DNA of 64,000 nt from Rosistilla ulvae. Its GTDB lineage: Bacteria; Planctomycetota; Planctomycetia; Pirellulales; Pirellulaceae. The notes beneath the pieces were generated by a model. It ran no database searches and was not told the DNA's origin. It was given only the letters and a program-made list of their open reading frames with translations. This document shows, one piece after another, positions 10,869 to 20,744 of the stretch (positions are counted from its first letter, which is position 1; each line of letters opens with the position of its first letter). Made by a program: the position numbers and the translations under genes. Location: the NCBI RefSeq assembly GCF_007741475.1, contig NZ_CP036261.1, positions 1,488,001 to 1,552,000 on the forward strand, given 5' to 3'.

Positions 10869-12020
10869 TCAGCGCAGCGATTTGGTTTCGGCCGATGCGA
10901 CGGCGGCGCTTTCCAAAGGTTTGGATTGCGGGACATCGTCGGGGAAGATCGTCCAAACGGGGATCTTCCGTTCCAATTCGGTGATCAGATTTTTCTGTTG
11001 TTCTTGTTGAATGTTCTCTTTGAGAACTTTGCGGATCTCTTCCTGAGCATCGGCGAACGAAAGCATCCCCGCCTCTTCGCGTTCCAGAACGCGAATGATG
11101 TGGAATCCGTTGTCGTCTTCGATGATCTGGCTCAACTTGTTGACCGGAAGACTGAAGATCTGTTGGTCGAGGACGTCCGATGCGAGGCTGCCCTTGTTGG
11201 TCCAGTCGTGTAGGCCGCTGGTCTCGTCGGCCAATGGTTCTTGCGACAACCGCTTGGCGACAGCTTGAACGTTACCGCCGTAGTAGGCTTCGTTGCCCAT
11301 TCGGATGATCGCGTCGCGGGCTTCTTGTTTGGTTTCAAATCGCGAGAACAGAGCGGTCAGTTGTTCCCAGCGGGCCCGCGCATTGCGGCTGAATTTTTCG
11401 GTGTTCTGTTCGTAATAGAACTTCATGTCGGGCAATGGAATCTCGGGATCCTTATCCATTTCGCCACGGATATACTCCTGGCCGAGAATGCTCTCGACAA
11501 ACCGACGCTCTTGTTGTTCCAACGACGAACCGCTCTTCCGTAGCATCGCATCAGCTTCGGAAACGGTGTCGAGTTTGTATTGTTCGAGCAGCTTGGGCAG
11601 CTGTTGCTCGTAGAACATTTTGCGGACGTTACTCGTGATCGACTGTTCCATCTCCGCCCGCTTGTCCTCGGGCTGAGTGCCAGTCATCTTCCGCACGAAC
11701 GCGCGGTACATCATCTTGCCTTGGATCTCTTTCCGCAACTCGCGGCGGATCAGCGTCGTCCGGGCCATCTTCAGTTCTTCGGGGCTCGGTTTACGCCCCG
11801 AACTGGCGATGATCTGTTGAATGTTGTTGTCGACGGTTTCGGCAACATCGCGCAACAGGATCGGCACGCCATCGACATTGGCGACCATCGCCGTCGGTTC
11901 CGAAGGTAGTTCGACATCGGAGAATGCGATGCCGGGCGGCTGCGCAACAGCCCACGAACCACTCAGACAAAGACTTGCCAGCAGTGCGAGCGTTGAGAAA
12001 TATTTCAAACCAACAATCAT
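10869..12020 (-). CDS. Exported parvulin-type peptidyl-prolyl isomerase
   Basis: 383 residues from the ATG at 12020. This start is preferred over an upstream frame because GGAG lies about 9 bases before it and the product then begins with a clear signal peptide (MIVGLKYFSTLALLASLCLS, cut near AVAQ). The N-terminal half is helical, SurA/PrsA-like (VDGVPILLRDVAETV). The parvulin domain is at about 210-320, with the family signature read as SGLHDWTNKGSL, LDQQIFSLPV and GFHIIRVLERE. Expected role: folding of exported or outer-membrane proteins in the periplasm. It lies 165 bases downstream of mfd on the same strand. It could be a PpiC, PpiD or SurA relative; the exact subfamily is not decided. 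Confidence 0.88.
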   Translation of the reverse strand: MIVGLKYFSTLALLASLCLSGSWAVAQPPGIAFSDVELPSEPTAMVANVDGVPILLRDVAETVDNNIQQIIASSGRKPSPEELKMARTTLIRRELRKEIQGKMMYRAFVRKMTGTQPEDKRAEMEQSITSNVRKMFYEQQLPKLLEQYKLDTVSEADAMLRKSGSSLEQQERRFVESILGQEYIRGEMDKDPEIPLPDMKFYYEQNTEKFSRNARARWEQLTALFSRFETKQEARDAIIRMGNEAYYGGNVQAVAKRLSQEPLADETSGLHDWTNKGSLASDVLDQQIFSLPVNKLSQIIEDDNGFHIIRVLEREEAGMLSFADAQEEIRKVLKENIQQEQQKNLITELERKIPVWTIFPDDVPQSKPLESAAVASAETKSLR

Positions 12021-12185
12021 GGAGAACTCCGCGATTCCATTCGCAGCGACCAGTTGAAACTGTGCTTTTCGTATCGCCATCGACCGAGGGCCAGCAATAA
12101 TGCGAGCCACGCCGCTGAATCGACCGGTGCAACTGGTGCAGTTTGACGGTGGGCGATGGGTTACTGTTGGCTTATAAAGACGTCG

Positions 12186-15100
12186 CTAGGCCAAGTGCAA
12201 GATCGATCTGGCAAGTTCCAACCAGTCGATCTCCGCGGCGTTGTTCGCGGCCGGTTGAGGCTTGCCCTTGGTCGACTTTGCTATCAATGCCGGAACATAC
12301 GCTTGTTGATCGTCGACGATTCGAACCGGCCGATTGGCTTGACGCTTTAGTTGTTCGATCCGGCTGCGGTCGGTGTATTGCAGGACCAGGTAATCGCCGT
12401 CGATGCGGATCTCGCTGACCTGCCAGATCGCCGCGTCGAACCTCAGTTCCGCGATCTCCATCATCCGTTGGACTTCGATCGGCAGCGGGCCAAAGCGATC
12501 CAACAGCTCTTCGCGCATCTCCTGCAATTCGTCGAACTGTTCCATCCTTGCGATCCGCCGATAGAGATCGATCTTCTGCCGCAGATCGGGGACATAGTCC
12601 TCTGGCAGATAGGCTTCGATCGGTAGATCGACATCGACGTCGGCCGACAGTTTAGGGGGCAGTTTCTTCATCTGCCGGACTGCCGATTCCAACAACTGGC
12701 AATACAGTTCGTATCCGATCGCGGCGATGTGGCCACTCTGCTGAGTGCCCAGCAGATTTCCGGCACCACGAATTTCGAGGTCCCGCATGCTGATAGCAAA
12801 TCCAGCTCCCATCTGGCTGAATTCTTCGATCGCCCGCATCCGCTTCGCCGCCGAGGGGCTTAGATGTTTGTGGGCGTCGATCATCATGTAGCAATACGCT
12901 TGATGTTTGTAGCGACCGACGCGGCCCCGCAATTGATGCAGATCCGACAGCCCGTACCGATCGGCTTCGTCGATGAAGATCGTGTTGGCGTTGGGGATGT
13001 CCAGACCGCTCTCGATGATCGTCGTCGCCAGCAGGATGTCGAACTTGCGAGCGATGAAGTCGACCATCACCTGTTCCAGGTCGTTTTCGTTCATCTGGCC
13101 ATGCCCGACGACGATGCTCGCCTGCGGGACGATCCGCTTCAGCTTCTCCGCAACTTGGTGGATGTCGTTGACGCGATTGTGGACGAAATAGATCTGGCCG
13201 TTGCGGTTGAGTTCCCGGACGATCGCGTTGTGGATCAGTTTCTCATCCCACCGCGTGACCCGCGTCTCGACGCTCAAGCGATCTTCGGGCGGTGTCTCCA
13301 GGTTGCTGATATCGCGGACGCCGACCATCGCCATGTGCAGCGTTCGTGGGATCGGTGTCGCCGACATCGTCAGCACATCGACGTTGCTGTGTTTGGTCTT
13401 CAGCCGTTCTTTGACCTGCACGCCGAACCGCTGCTCTTCGTCGATGATCACCAGGCCCAAGTTGTTGAACTTGACGTTCGCTCCGGCGACGCGGTGCGTT
13501 CCGATCACGATATCGACTCGCCCCGACTTGATCCCTTTGAGCGTTTCTCGCTGTTCTTCGGGGCTGGCAAACCGGCTGAGCTTGCCGATATCGAAAGGGA
13601 ACTCGCCCATCCGGCTGGTGAACGATTGGTAGTGCTGTTCGGCCAAGACCGTTGTCGGGACCAAGACGGCGACTTGATAACCGGCATCGACAGCTTTGAA
13701 GGCGGCCCGCATCGCGACTTCCGTTTTGCCAAACCCGACGTCGCCGCAGATCAAGCGGTCCATCGGCTGTGTCGATTCCATGCTCTCTTTAAAAGCGATC
13801 GTCGCCAGGGCTTGGTCGTGCGTGTCGGTGTAAGGGAATGAAGATTCAAACAGCCGCTGCCAATTGCTGTCCGATGGAAACGCGATCCCGCGACGCGCCG
13901 ACCGCTGCGCCTGAAGCTCCAACAGTTCCGACGCCATGTCGGTCACCGCCGACTCAGCCGCTTTCTTGTTTTTGGTCCAGGATTGGCCGCCGATTTTTGC
14001 GAGCCGTGGACGACTCTTGTTGCCGCCGATGTAGCGTTGGATCAGCCCGATCCGCGTCGCCGGGACATAGATCTTGGTGCCGCCGTCGAATTCGATCGCC
14101 AGGTGTTCCAGTTTTTGGCCGTGCTTTTCCAGCAGTTCCAGGCCGCGGTAGAGTCCGATGCCGTGGGACAGGTGGACGACCAAGTCGCCCGGATGCAGTT
14201 GCAGGAAGCCGTCGATCGGTTTGCTGCGGACCTGGGCTTTGACGCGTCGCAGCGGCGTGCGGTGGAACAGTTCGGCACCGGTCAGGACCAGGACCGCGGG
14301 ATCGTCGATCTGGAAACCGCCCCCGAGCGAACCGGTTTGGAAACTCAGTTTGCCCCGCTTGGCGACCTCGGTCCCGATCAACAGTTCGCTCATCCGTTGA
14401 TTGTCGGCTGGCGTGTCGGCGACGACGATCACCTGTTGGTCGGCCGCAACTTGGTCGATCCGCCGCGTGATGTATTCCAGGTCTCCAACAAATCCATCGA
14501 CCGAAACGCTGTGCAGGTCCAACACTTGGTCGGTTCCGGCTTCGGCTAACTGCGTTCCCATCGCGATTCGAAACGGTTGGCACTGGACCAGCAGGTCGTT
14601 CCAGGAAAGGTAGTCGTCGTGATGGCTGGTGCGAGCCAGCAGCGCGTCGATCGATTTCTTGCATGCCTCGGGATCGACGATCACGATCGCCGTCTCCGCC
14701 GGCAGATGCTGCATCAACGTTCCCGACGAATGGCTGCCACTGTCGACCGCTGAAAATTCAAACTGCGGGACATTGTTGATGCTGCGTTGGCTGGCGACAT
14801 CAAACGAGCGGATCGAATCGATCTCGTCGCCAAACAATTCGATCCGGTAGGGATGCTGGTGATCGGGGGCGAAGACATCCAGGATCCCGCCGCGCATGCT
14901 GAATTCGCCATGCAGTTCGACTGCGGTCGAGGCGTGGAATCCAGCGGTCGCCAGCCATTGTCGCAGTTCGTCGACATCGATCCGTTGGCCGACCTTCAGC
15001 GTGCGGCTGGATTGTTCCAGCTTCTCCGGCGACGGGACGCCTTGGATCGCTGCGGTGATCGGGGCGGTGACGACATCGGGGACGCCGCCGGGCTGCCAGG

Positions 15101-15473
15101 CTCGCAACTGCTGCAGGACTTGCAAACGGCGGGCGTAATCCTGGTCTTGGATCGACTCGGGAGTCCCTTCGGCGGTGCTGAAGGGGAGCGTCAGGGCGCT
15201 CGGAATGTCGAACGATTCGAGGTCGGCGGCGACCAGATCGGCGGCGCTGCCGTCGGGCGTCAGGACCAACAGCGGGCGGGTGTGCTGGCACAGAACGGCG
15301 GTCAACAGCGAAGCCGTGCCGCTCCAGACGCCTTGGATCCAGAGCGGTTCGCCTGGTTTCCAACGCTTCAGCGCAGCGGCAACCGGGCGCCGCCGCGCGA
15401 TCGCGGGGGGAAGTTGAGCAAGCGTTTTGATCTTCGATCGAGGTGCCCGTTTCGCCGGTTTGGCAACGGGCAC
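12186..15473 (-). CDS. mfd: Transcription-repair coupling factor Mfd
   Basis: 1095 residues. Mfd displaces RNA polymerase stalled at DNA lesions and recruits UvrA. Order of domains: UvrB-like N-terminal region with the ARRLQVLQQLRAW and FSMRGGILDVF segments, the RNA-polymerase-interacting domain (LHPGDLVVHLSHGIGLYRGL), the RecG-like helicase with Walker A GDVGFGKTE and DEEQRFG box, motif VI HQLRGRVGR, and the C-terminal TRCF domain (EAYLPEDYVPD). The GTG start has GGAAG about 8 bases upstream. It is slightly shorter than E. coli Mfd (1148), with no lost core motif. It acts in the same pathway as the fused UvrA encoded 4 kb away, but the two genes are not in one operon. Confidence 0.98.
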   Translation of the reverse strand: MPVAKPAKRAPRSKIKTLAQLPPAIARRRPVAAALKRWKPGEPLWIQGVWSGTASLLTAVLCQHTRPLLVLTPDGSAADLVAADLESFDIPSALTLPFSTAEGTPESIQDQDYARRLQVLQQLRAWQPGGVPDVVTAPITAAIQGVPSPEKLEQSSRTLKVGQRIDVDELRQWLATAGFHASTAVELHGEFSMRGGILDVFAPDHQHPYRIELFGDEIDSIRSFDVASQRSINNVPQFEFSAVDSGSHSSGTLMQHLPAETAIVIVDPEACKKSIDALLARTSHHDDYLSWNDLLVQCQPFRIAMGTQLAEAGTDQVLDLHSVSVDGFVGDLEYITRRIDQVAADQQVIVVADTPADNQRMSELLIGTEVAKRGKLSFQTGSLGGGFQIDDPAVLVLTGAELFHRTPLRRVKAQVRSKPIDGFLQLHPGDLVVHLSHGIGLYRGLELLEKHGQKLEHLAIEFDGGTKIYVPATRIGLIQRYIGGNKSRPRLAKIGGQSWTKNKKAAESAVTDMASELLELQAQRSARRGIAFPSDSNWQRLFESSFPYTDTHDQALATIAFKESMESTQPMDRLICGDVGFGKTEVAMRAAFKAVDAGYQVAVLVPTTVLAEQHYQSFTSRMGEFPFDIGKLSRFASPEEQRETLKGIKSGRVDIVIGTHRVAGANVKFNNLGLVIIDEEQRFGVQVKERLKTKHSNVDVLTMSATPIPRTLHMAMVGVRDISNLETPPEDRLSVETRVTRWDEKLIHNAIVRELNRNGQIYFVHNRVNDIHQVAEKLKRIVPQASIVVGHGQMNENDLEQVMVDFIARKFDILLATTIIESGLDIPNANTIFIDEADRYGLSDLHQLRGRVGRYKHQAYCYMMIDAHKHLSPSAAKRMRAIEEFSQMGAGFAISMRDLEIRGAGNLLGTQQSGHIAAIGYELYCQLLESAVRQMKKLPPKLSADVDVDLPIEAYLPEDYVPDLRQKIDLYRRIARMEQFDELQEMREELLDRFGPLPIEVQRMMEIAELRFDAAIWQVSEIRIDGDYLVLQYTDRSRIEQLKRQANRPVRIVDDQQAYVPALIAKSTKGKPQPAANNAAEIDWLELARSILHLA

Positions 15474-15616
15474 CGAATCTTCCGTGGGAATAACCGCACC
15501 TCGCGATTCGTGTACCTTGCGAATTTAAAGATAACGAATCGCGGTGAGAAAACATCCAGGGCGGCGAAAAAGAATGGCGGCCGCAGCCGCCGTCGCAGGG
15601 CCCGTGGCGGCGGAGA

Positions 15617-16675
15617 CTACTTTGCTGGCAAATTGAAGTCGCCGGTCAGATCGCGCCAAACGCAGTGGATGTGGTTGGCTGGATTGCCGGCCGCATCGGG
15701 CTGCGTGTTGACGAATTCGATCAGGAACGATTTGCCTTGGACGCGGTAGTAGTGGCCGATTCCGGTCTTCAACGCACCGCCCCAAGCGAAGTGGACGTCG
15801 TTCCAGCCATCGTTATCGATGATCTGACGACGGTCGGCAGCGACTTCGGCGGTCATCGAATCGATGTAGACATCGACCAGCGAGCGCAACATCTCTTGTT
15901 GCTGTCCGTTGAGCGAGGCGTACGAAATGCCAACCAGCTTTGGCGCGGTCGGTTGCGGTTCGCCCGCGTCGCTGATCTCGGCGGGGGCTTCGGCGGCGAA
16001 GATCGCTTTTTCGCGTTGGCTCGACTGCAGCGAAGCCATCAAATCGAAGGCCAGTTGCTCTTCGTCACGCAGCACGCGGGTTCCCTTTTTCAGCGGGCCG
16101 CTGACATCGTTTTTGATCTCGGCGGGATTGCTGGCGAAGAACTGAGGCGTCGAGTCGACGATCTTGCCCCCTTCGACGACGAAGTTCAACGACATGTGGT
16201 GCCCTTCAAAACTGAAGCCCCACGGTTGCGTGTCGCTCGGTTCGCCGAACAACGTTACATAATACTTCTCTGGATCGCGGCGGCCCTTGCTTTTGGGACC
16301 TTCCAATTCCAACAAGACAGCTTCCAGCGACATGATCCGTCGCGACTTCTCGTACCCGGATTCGCTGAGCGCCGCTCGCAGCAATCGCAGCGCGGCAGCT
16401 TTTTGAGCTGGGTTCATGTCGCGGATCACAAGCCCTTTCCGCGTTGGCATCGGAATGAAATGCCACTTCGTCCGCTCGGCTGCATCGTAAGCCAACAGCG
16501 CCTTCGATTTTGCAGCGTCGTCCAGCGTGCTCAGGAAGGCGTTGGCCGATTGAACCATCGCCGCACCGCCGGAGTTTGCTTGCAACAGGATCGCGCCGGT
16601 TGCTGTCGCCAAAAGCCCTCCGAAACAGAGCATCGTGATCAGGGAGAGGCGTGAGAAGAGTCGAGGGTTGCGCAT
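15617..16675 (-). CDS. Exported DUF3500-family protein
   Basis: About 352 residues from the ATG at 16675, which gives a signal-anchor-like N-terminus (RLSLITMLCFGGLLATATGA). Recognised as DUF3500 from the pattern FIPMPTRKGLVIRDMNP, YVTLFGEPSDTQPWGFSFEGHH and, at the end, GHYYRVQGKSFLIEFVNTQ and HIHCVWRD. Members are secreted bacterial proteins of unknown activity; His- and Trp-rich conserved blocks such as EGHH suggest metal or ligand binding, which is inference. An in-frame extension upstream to 16804 adds 43 residues without signal features and is rejected. It is a single gene between mfd and a small hypothetical gene, both on the same strand. Confidence 0.88.
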   Translation of the reverse strand: MRNPRLFSRLSLITMLCFGGLLATATGAILLQANSGGAAMVQSANAFLSTLDDAAKSKALLAYDAAERTKWHFIPMPTRKGLVIRDMNPAQKAAALRLLRAALSESGYEKSRRIMSLEAVLLELEGPKSKGRRDPEKYYVTLFGEPSDTQPWGFSFEGHHMSLNFVVEGGKIVDSTPQFFASNPAEIKNDVSGPLKKGTRVLRDEEQLAFDLMASLQSSQREKAIFAAEAPAEISDAGEPQPTAPKLVGISYASLNGQQQEMLRSLVDVYIDSMTAEVAADRRQIIDNDGWNDVHFAWGGALKTGIGHYYRVQGKSFLIEFVNTQPDAAGNPANHIHCVWRDLTGDFNLPAK

Positions 16676-16834
16676 ATTGGCGGGTCCGTGGTGGAGTGAA
16701 TGGATCGTGTGGGAGGCCGGGATGGCCAGCGAGTATGATATTCGCCCGCCGGCTGCAATGCAAAACGGGGATGCCCCTGTTGCTCGACGATCCTGTATCC
16801 GCATCGCTCGTCAATCGTGAACGACAGGAAGGGA

Positions 16835-17092
16835 CTACGCGGCAAGCACTTCCCTGTCCAGTTCGATACGCTTCACGATCAGTCCGCATTCTTCGATCTG
16901 CTTTACGGCTGACTGCATCGCTTCGTCGCGTGACTCCGCTTCGCGATCAAACACAACTTCGACCCCTTCGGCATGGCCGCCAAGATGACCGTCATCACAC
17001 CCCGCCGCCGCTAGACGGTCCGCCAAATCCAGCATCTCGTGTTCGCTCTTTACCTGGTGGTTTATCACCACTCGAAATCGATATTCAGTCAT
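16835..17092 (-). CDS. Small conserved-looking protein, function unknown
   Basis: 85 residues. The composition is that of a real folded protein: an amphipathic beta strand (YRFRVVINH), a helix (MLDLADRLAAAGCDD), a Gly-rich turn, a strand (GVEVVFDREA), a long helix (SRDEAMQSAVKQIEECG) and a final strand (IVKRIELDRE). This beta-alpha-beta-alpha-beta plan resembles short stand-alone proteins found next to toxin or HTH genes in many bacteria, but no partner gene is adjacent, so no role is assigned. No clear ribosome site precedes the ATG. Confidence 0.65.
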   Translation of the reverse strand: MTEYRFRVVINHQVKSEHEMLDLADRLAAAGCDDGHLGGHAEGVEVVFDREAESRDEAMQSAVKQIEECGLIVKRIELDREVLAA

Positions 17093-17552
17093 TTGATTTC
17101 TCGCTGTCTACACCTTGACCAGGGCAAGCCGCCACCTTGCGTTTGATCTGTCTCGCGTGATTTAGCGGGTTTCTCGGAGTCGAATAGATCGCCATTCAGC
17201 AACTTTTATGATCAAAATTGCAATGTATTGTACGCCCTGGCGTGGGCACGCGGTCCACTTTTCTTCACCGCCCAGCAGGGCTGATACCTCAAATTGAAAC
17301 ACTGAATAGCTCTGGGGGATTCGATGGCATGGTGGCACGCTCCCGAGATTTCCGTAGCGACTTTTTGCCACCGAGCACTCAGAGGGCAATGAGTCTTTGA
17401 TTTTCTAGTTTAAGGTGTTGTCTCCGTGAACTCGGCGGCCTCTGTGGCGAAATCAAATTCTTCGTTCTCCACCAGCGTCTCTGTTAGCCTCGGGAGACGC
17501 TCCGATTCCGTGAAGTTCACTGCGGCCAAAACACCGTTTGTTGCATCTATGT
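17093..17552. other. Non-coding stretch, 460 bases
   Basis: No convincing gene. Short open frames lack ribosome sites and have non-protein-like composition. 17417-17449 reads, on the minus strand, as a CCACAGAGGC...CACGGAGACA string of the kind that recurs in intergenic DNA of many environmental bacteria (from memory). This may be a fragment of a dispersed repeat. Otherwise I see nothing. Confidence 0.5.
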
Positions 17553-18353
17553 TCAATGATCCGGATCGTGTTTGCCGGGGTCGAGGTCGTGATGGGTTTG
17601 ATCGATGTGAATGTGCAGGTCGCGGCGTTTTTCGAACATCGCTTGCCAGCCGGCATCGGTGACGCGGCCTCCGTCGATGTACAGCGAACGCAGGCTCTTC
17701 AGATCGGCTAGCCGCAGCAGATTTTCATCGTCGACGGGAATGTCGATCAGGTGCAACGATCGCAAGCCGGTTAGTTCGCTGATCGGCTGGCAGATCGCTG
17801 CGGTGGCGTGAGTCGAACCGAGCCGCAGTTGCCGCAATTTGGAAAGCTGTTTCAGTTCGGCGATCCCCGCCGCGGTGACCTGCGACTGAGGTAGATTCAA
17901 AATTTCCAGCTCTGCCATTTGAGCGATCTGCTGCATCCCAGCGTCGCTGATCGGCGAAAACCGCAGCCGCAGGTGCTTGAGGTTGGGGCAGGTGGCGATC
18001 GCGGCGAGCCCCTTGTCGGTGACAACGCCTCCATCGATCAAAAGATCGGTCAGGGAATCGAGGTTCGAAAGCTGAGGGAGATCCGAAGCGGTGATCTTTG
18101 TGATGACGTCGATCCGCGTGGTTTGCGACGCTTGGACGTCGGCGATCTGTTGAGCAAAGGTTGGCTCGGACGTCGACGGATCGGTTTGCGAGTCGCGAAT
18201 CGTATCGGCAGCCGGGTCGCGAGAATCCGCGGGGGGAGAGCTTGGGCTGCAGCCGATGATGGCTAGGCTTAGCGCTGCACCGCTGAACAAGAGCCGAGGC
18301 TCGGTTCGCCAGACGCTGGCCCGTTGCGTGCGGGAACAATTCGGTGAAGACAT
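17553..18353 (-). CDS. Leucine-rich-repeat lipoprotein
   Basis: 266 residues from the ATG at 18353. The N-terminal signal ends in a lipobox, SLAIIGC, so the mature protein should start at Cys about 35 and be lipid-anchored. A Ser/Pro/Asp-rich linker follows. From about residue 95 there are six or so LRR units of the ribonuclease-inhibitor-like type: LTDLLIDGGVVTDKGLAAI, LKHLRLRFSPISDAGMQQI, LEILNLPQSQVTAAGI, LRQLRLGSTHAT, LRSLHLIDIPV and LRSLYIDGGRVTDAGW. Likely a protein-binding surface at the cell envelope; partner unknown. A TTG at 18398 would lengthen the leader by 15 residues and is less likely. Confidence 0.8.
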   Translation of the reverse strand: MSSPNCSRTQRASVWRTEPRLLFSGAALSLAIIGCSPSSPPADSRDPAADTIRDSQTDPSTSEPTFAQQIADVQASQTTRIDVITKITASDLPQLSNLDSLTDLLIDGGVVTDKGLAAIATCPNLKHLRLRFSPISDAGMQQIAQMAELEILNLPQSQVTAAGIAELKQLSKLRQLRLGSTHATAAICQPISELTGLRSLHLIDIPVDDENLLRLADLKSLRSLYIDGGRVTDAGWQAMFEKRRDLHIHIDQTHHDLDPGKHDPDH

Positions 18354-18495
18354 AAGGCGTGGGGGCGGTTGCGTAGAGCTGGGGAATTCGGTCTGCAACC
18401 TTCACTTATAAAGGATGCAGCGCCACGAAGAACGATCGAAAGAGGACTTCGCCCATTCTAGCCAGAGAACCGAGAGGTGGGAGCGCAACGAAAAG

Positions 18496-18762
18496 AGGGC
18501 GGTTGTCTGTGAATGCTCACAGGCAACCGCCCTCCGCTGTTCTCTGGCACCGAGGCGACGCATTGGCGACGCCCCGGTGCTCAGTAAAGCTCTGCCGCGA
18601 AGCACCGCATGGGACCCTCGACCCAGATAGGGTCCCAGTTGGCTATTGCTCCATCCCCGGAGGGATGGCAGTTGTCAGTTCCCGCAATCCGACAACTGTA
18701 ACGGCACAGCTTCAATTGGCTTTCTTATCGATCGTCGAACAGACCACCACGGGGGTGGTAGT
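18496..18762. repeat. Cluster of six hairpins in an intergenic region
   Basis: The 550-base gap between the LRR gene and the NtrC-type regulator has no convincing gene but is densely palindromic. Arms: 18496-18512/18517-18533 (17 bases, one mismatch, 4-base loop); 18548-18558/18571-18581 (11 bases, one mismatch); 18611-18619/18630-18638 (tgggaccct, perfect); 18652-18658/18663-18669 (ccatccc, perfect); 18670-18677/18692-18699 (cagttgtc, perfect); and 18744-18749/18755-18760 (accacc). They are evenly spread and non-overlapping, unlike a single terminator. This could be a mosaic of REP-like elements or a structured RNA. Confidence 0.65.
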
Positions 18763-18905
18763 CCGATAGAAATGGCAATTACCAAGATCGAATCGAACGT
18801 GTCAACGCGGATTGGCCGTAAAGCAACAGAAAAGCGTAGAGCGACGGTCGCCAGGCGGATTACAAGGAACTGGGGGCGAGTGGGTTGAGATTGTAAAATA
18901 CTGGG

Positions 18906-20345
18906 TTAATGAGCTTCCGCACCCATGAATTGCAAGCGTGGATCGTCCAGTCCCAGCCGCTTCATTTTTTTGTACAAAGTCGTCCGATTCACGCCCAACG
19001 TGTCGGCCGTTGCGGCCCGATTCCAGTTGTGCGAGCGCAGCGATTCCAGAATGATTCGTCGTTCGGGTTCTTCCAACGCCTCGCGGAGCGTCTGTGGCTG
19101 GTCGGGATCGTTGGATTGCATTCCTGACGACGCGACGCTGCCGATCACCGATTGTGGTTGCCCGGAACTGGCCAATAATTGCGGCGGCAGATCGTGTCGG
19201 GTGAGGACCGAATCGCGTGCTAGCAACACCGCCCGCTCGACGACATTTTCGAGTTCGCGAACGTTGCCCGGCCATGAATAAGCTTGCAGCGTCGCCAGTG
19301 CATCGCGATCGAAACCTTGGACATCGCGGCCGGTCGCTTCGCAGACTTCGCGGAGGAAGTGGTCGACCAGCAGGGGGACGTCGCCAGCCCGTTCTCGCAG
19401 CGCCGGCAGTTCGATATTGATCACATTGACGCGATAGAAAAGGTCTTGGCGGAACTGGCCGCTGGTCACCGCATGGCTCAGGTTTTCATTGGTCGCCAGG
19501 ATCACGCGGGTATCGACGGTGTCGGTCTCGGTGCCGCCGAGCGGTTCGAATTGCAGTTCCTGCAGGACGCGAAGCAGTTTGACCTGGAAAGCCTGAGACG
19601 CGGTCCCGATCTCATCCAGAAAGATCGTTCCCCCGTCGGCTTGTTTGAATTTTCCGATCTTGTTTGTCGTCGCGCCGGTAAAGGCACCGATCACGTGTCC
19701 AAACAATTCGCTTTCCAGCAGATTGTCGGGCAACGCCCCACAAGCGACCTCGACAAAGGGATTGCTGCGGCGATTGCTCCGCTTGTGAACGGCGCGAGCG
19801 ATCATCGATTTACCCGTTCCATTTTCCCCGGTGATCAAAACCGAAGCCCGGGCGTCGGCGACGCTATCGATCACGTCGAAGATCTTCAGCATTCGGTAAT
19901 CGTGGCTGAGGATATGTTCCAGGCCAAAGCGGCTGTCCAACTGGGCTCGCAGTTGTTCGTTTTCCGCTTCGATGTTCCGCTGGGCCAGCGCCCGTTCCAG
20001 GGCGTGGGAGAGTTCTTCGTCGACCAACGGCTTGGTCAACAGATCAAACGCCCCCGCTTTTACCGCTTCGATCGCAGTACTGGGGGTCGCGTAGCCGGTC
20101 AGAACCAGGATAGCGCAATCGGGCTGACGCCGTTTGGTTTCGGCGATCAATTCAAAACCATCGCCGTCTTCCAAACGTAGATCCAACAGCAACAGATCGT
20201 AGCTGTGTTCTTGAATCGCGCGTCGGCCGGTGGCCAACGAATGGGCTTGGTCGACGCTGAATTGTTGGTATCGCAGCCAATCGGCCATCGATTCGGCAAG
20301 ACGTCGATCGTCGTCGACTAACAGCAGCTTGGGATTCAAGGTCAT
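18906..20345 (-). CDS. Sigma-54-dependent NtrC-family response regulator
   Basis: 479 residues from the ATG at 20345. Receiver domain: acidic pocket VDDD near the start, phospho-acceptor Asp55 in [10 protein letters not shown], and Lys in LTKPL. AAA+ domain: Walker A GENGTGKS (172-179), GAFTGA loop for sigma-54 contact (219-224), and Walker B TIFLDEIG (238-245). The C-terminal Fis-type HTH reads [21 protein letters not shown]. It should bind upstream enhancers and activate sigma-54 promoters when phosphorylated. No histidine kinase is encoded nearby, so partner and targets are unknown. The upstream in-frame extension to 20414 lacks receiver features and is not used. It is divergent from a NarL-type regulator. 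Confidence 0.95.
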   Translation of the reverse strand: MTLNPKLLLVDDDRRLAESMADWLRYQQFSVDQAHSLATGRRAIQEHSYDLLLLDLRLEDGDGFELIAETKRRQPDCAILVLTGYATPSTAIEAVKAGAFDLLTKPLVDEELSHALERALAQRNIEAENEQLRAQLDSRFGLEHILSHDYRMLKIFDVIDSVADARASVLITGENGTGKSMIARAVHKRSNRRSNPFVEVACGALPDNLLESELFGHVIGAFTGATTNKIGKFKQADGGTIFLDEIGTASQAFQVKLLRVLQELQFEPLGGTETDTVDTRVILATNENLSHAVTSGQFRQDLFYRVNVINIELPALRERAGDVPLLVDHFLREVCEATGRDVQGFDRDALATLQAYSWPGNVRELENVVERAVLLARDSVLTRHDLPPQLLASSGQPQSVIGSVASSGMQSNDPDQPQTLREALEEPERRIILESLRSHNWNRAATADTLGVNRTTLYKKMKRLGLDDPRLQFMGAEAH

Positions 20346-20678
20346 CGGCGAACCTGTATGCGAAATAGAGTGCCAGCAAGCAAATGGAGAACGAACCAGG
20401 GATGCAATCAGCACGAAAGAAAACTTCTTTCCAGTATTTAGGTCGCAAATCGGGGTGCGTCAAAAAGACAACATCCACGTCGCCCGAACGCAACGGAGGC
20501 CCTCATTTTGTTGTAAATCCCGTTATTTCCGCCACTTCCAAAGCAAAAGACTGCTAAGGTTAATTAGGAGGTGTGCAATTACGCACACATTCGCTGAGGT
20601 TGACTCTTCTCTACCATCTATTGGCGGAAAAACACGCTCCAGTTGCGATTCACGCGAAATCGCAAATCAGATCGCTGG

Positions 20679-20705
20679 TTGATGTACGCCCTATTCTGTT
20701 ATATT
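20679..20705 (+). promoter_or_regulatory. Possible promoter of the NarL-type regulator
   Basis: TTGATG at 20679-20684 and TATATT at 20700-20705 lie 40 bases before the start codon, in an AT-richer part of the 399-base gap between the two divergent regulators. The spacer is only 15 bases, shorter than the usual 17, so this is tentative. Nothing else was recognised in 20346-20678. Confidence 0.3.
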
Positions 20706-20744
20706 CCCCGTAAAAATTAGCCCCAGTCGAAGGCGACAATAGTC

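Noticed and set aside
18415-18888. Short open frames across the hairpin cluster as a transposase remnant
   Set aside because: No transposase motif in any frame, and the palindromes explain the open frames on both strands.
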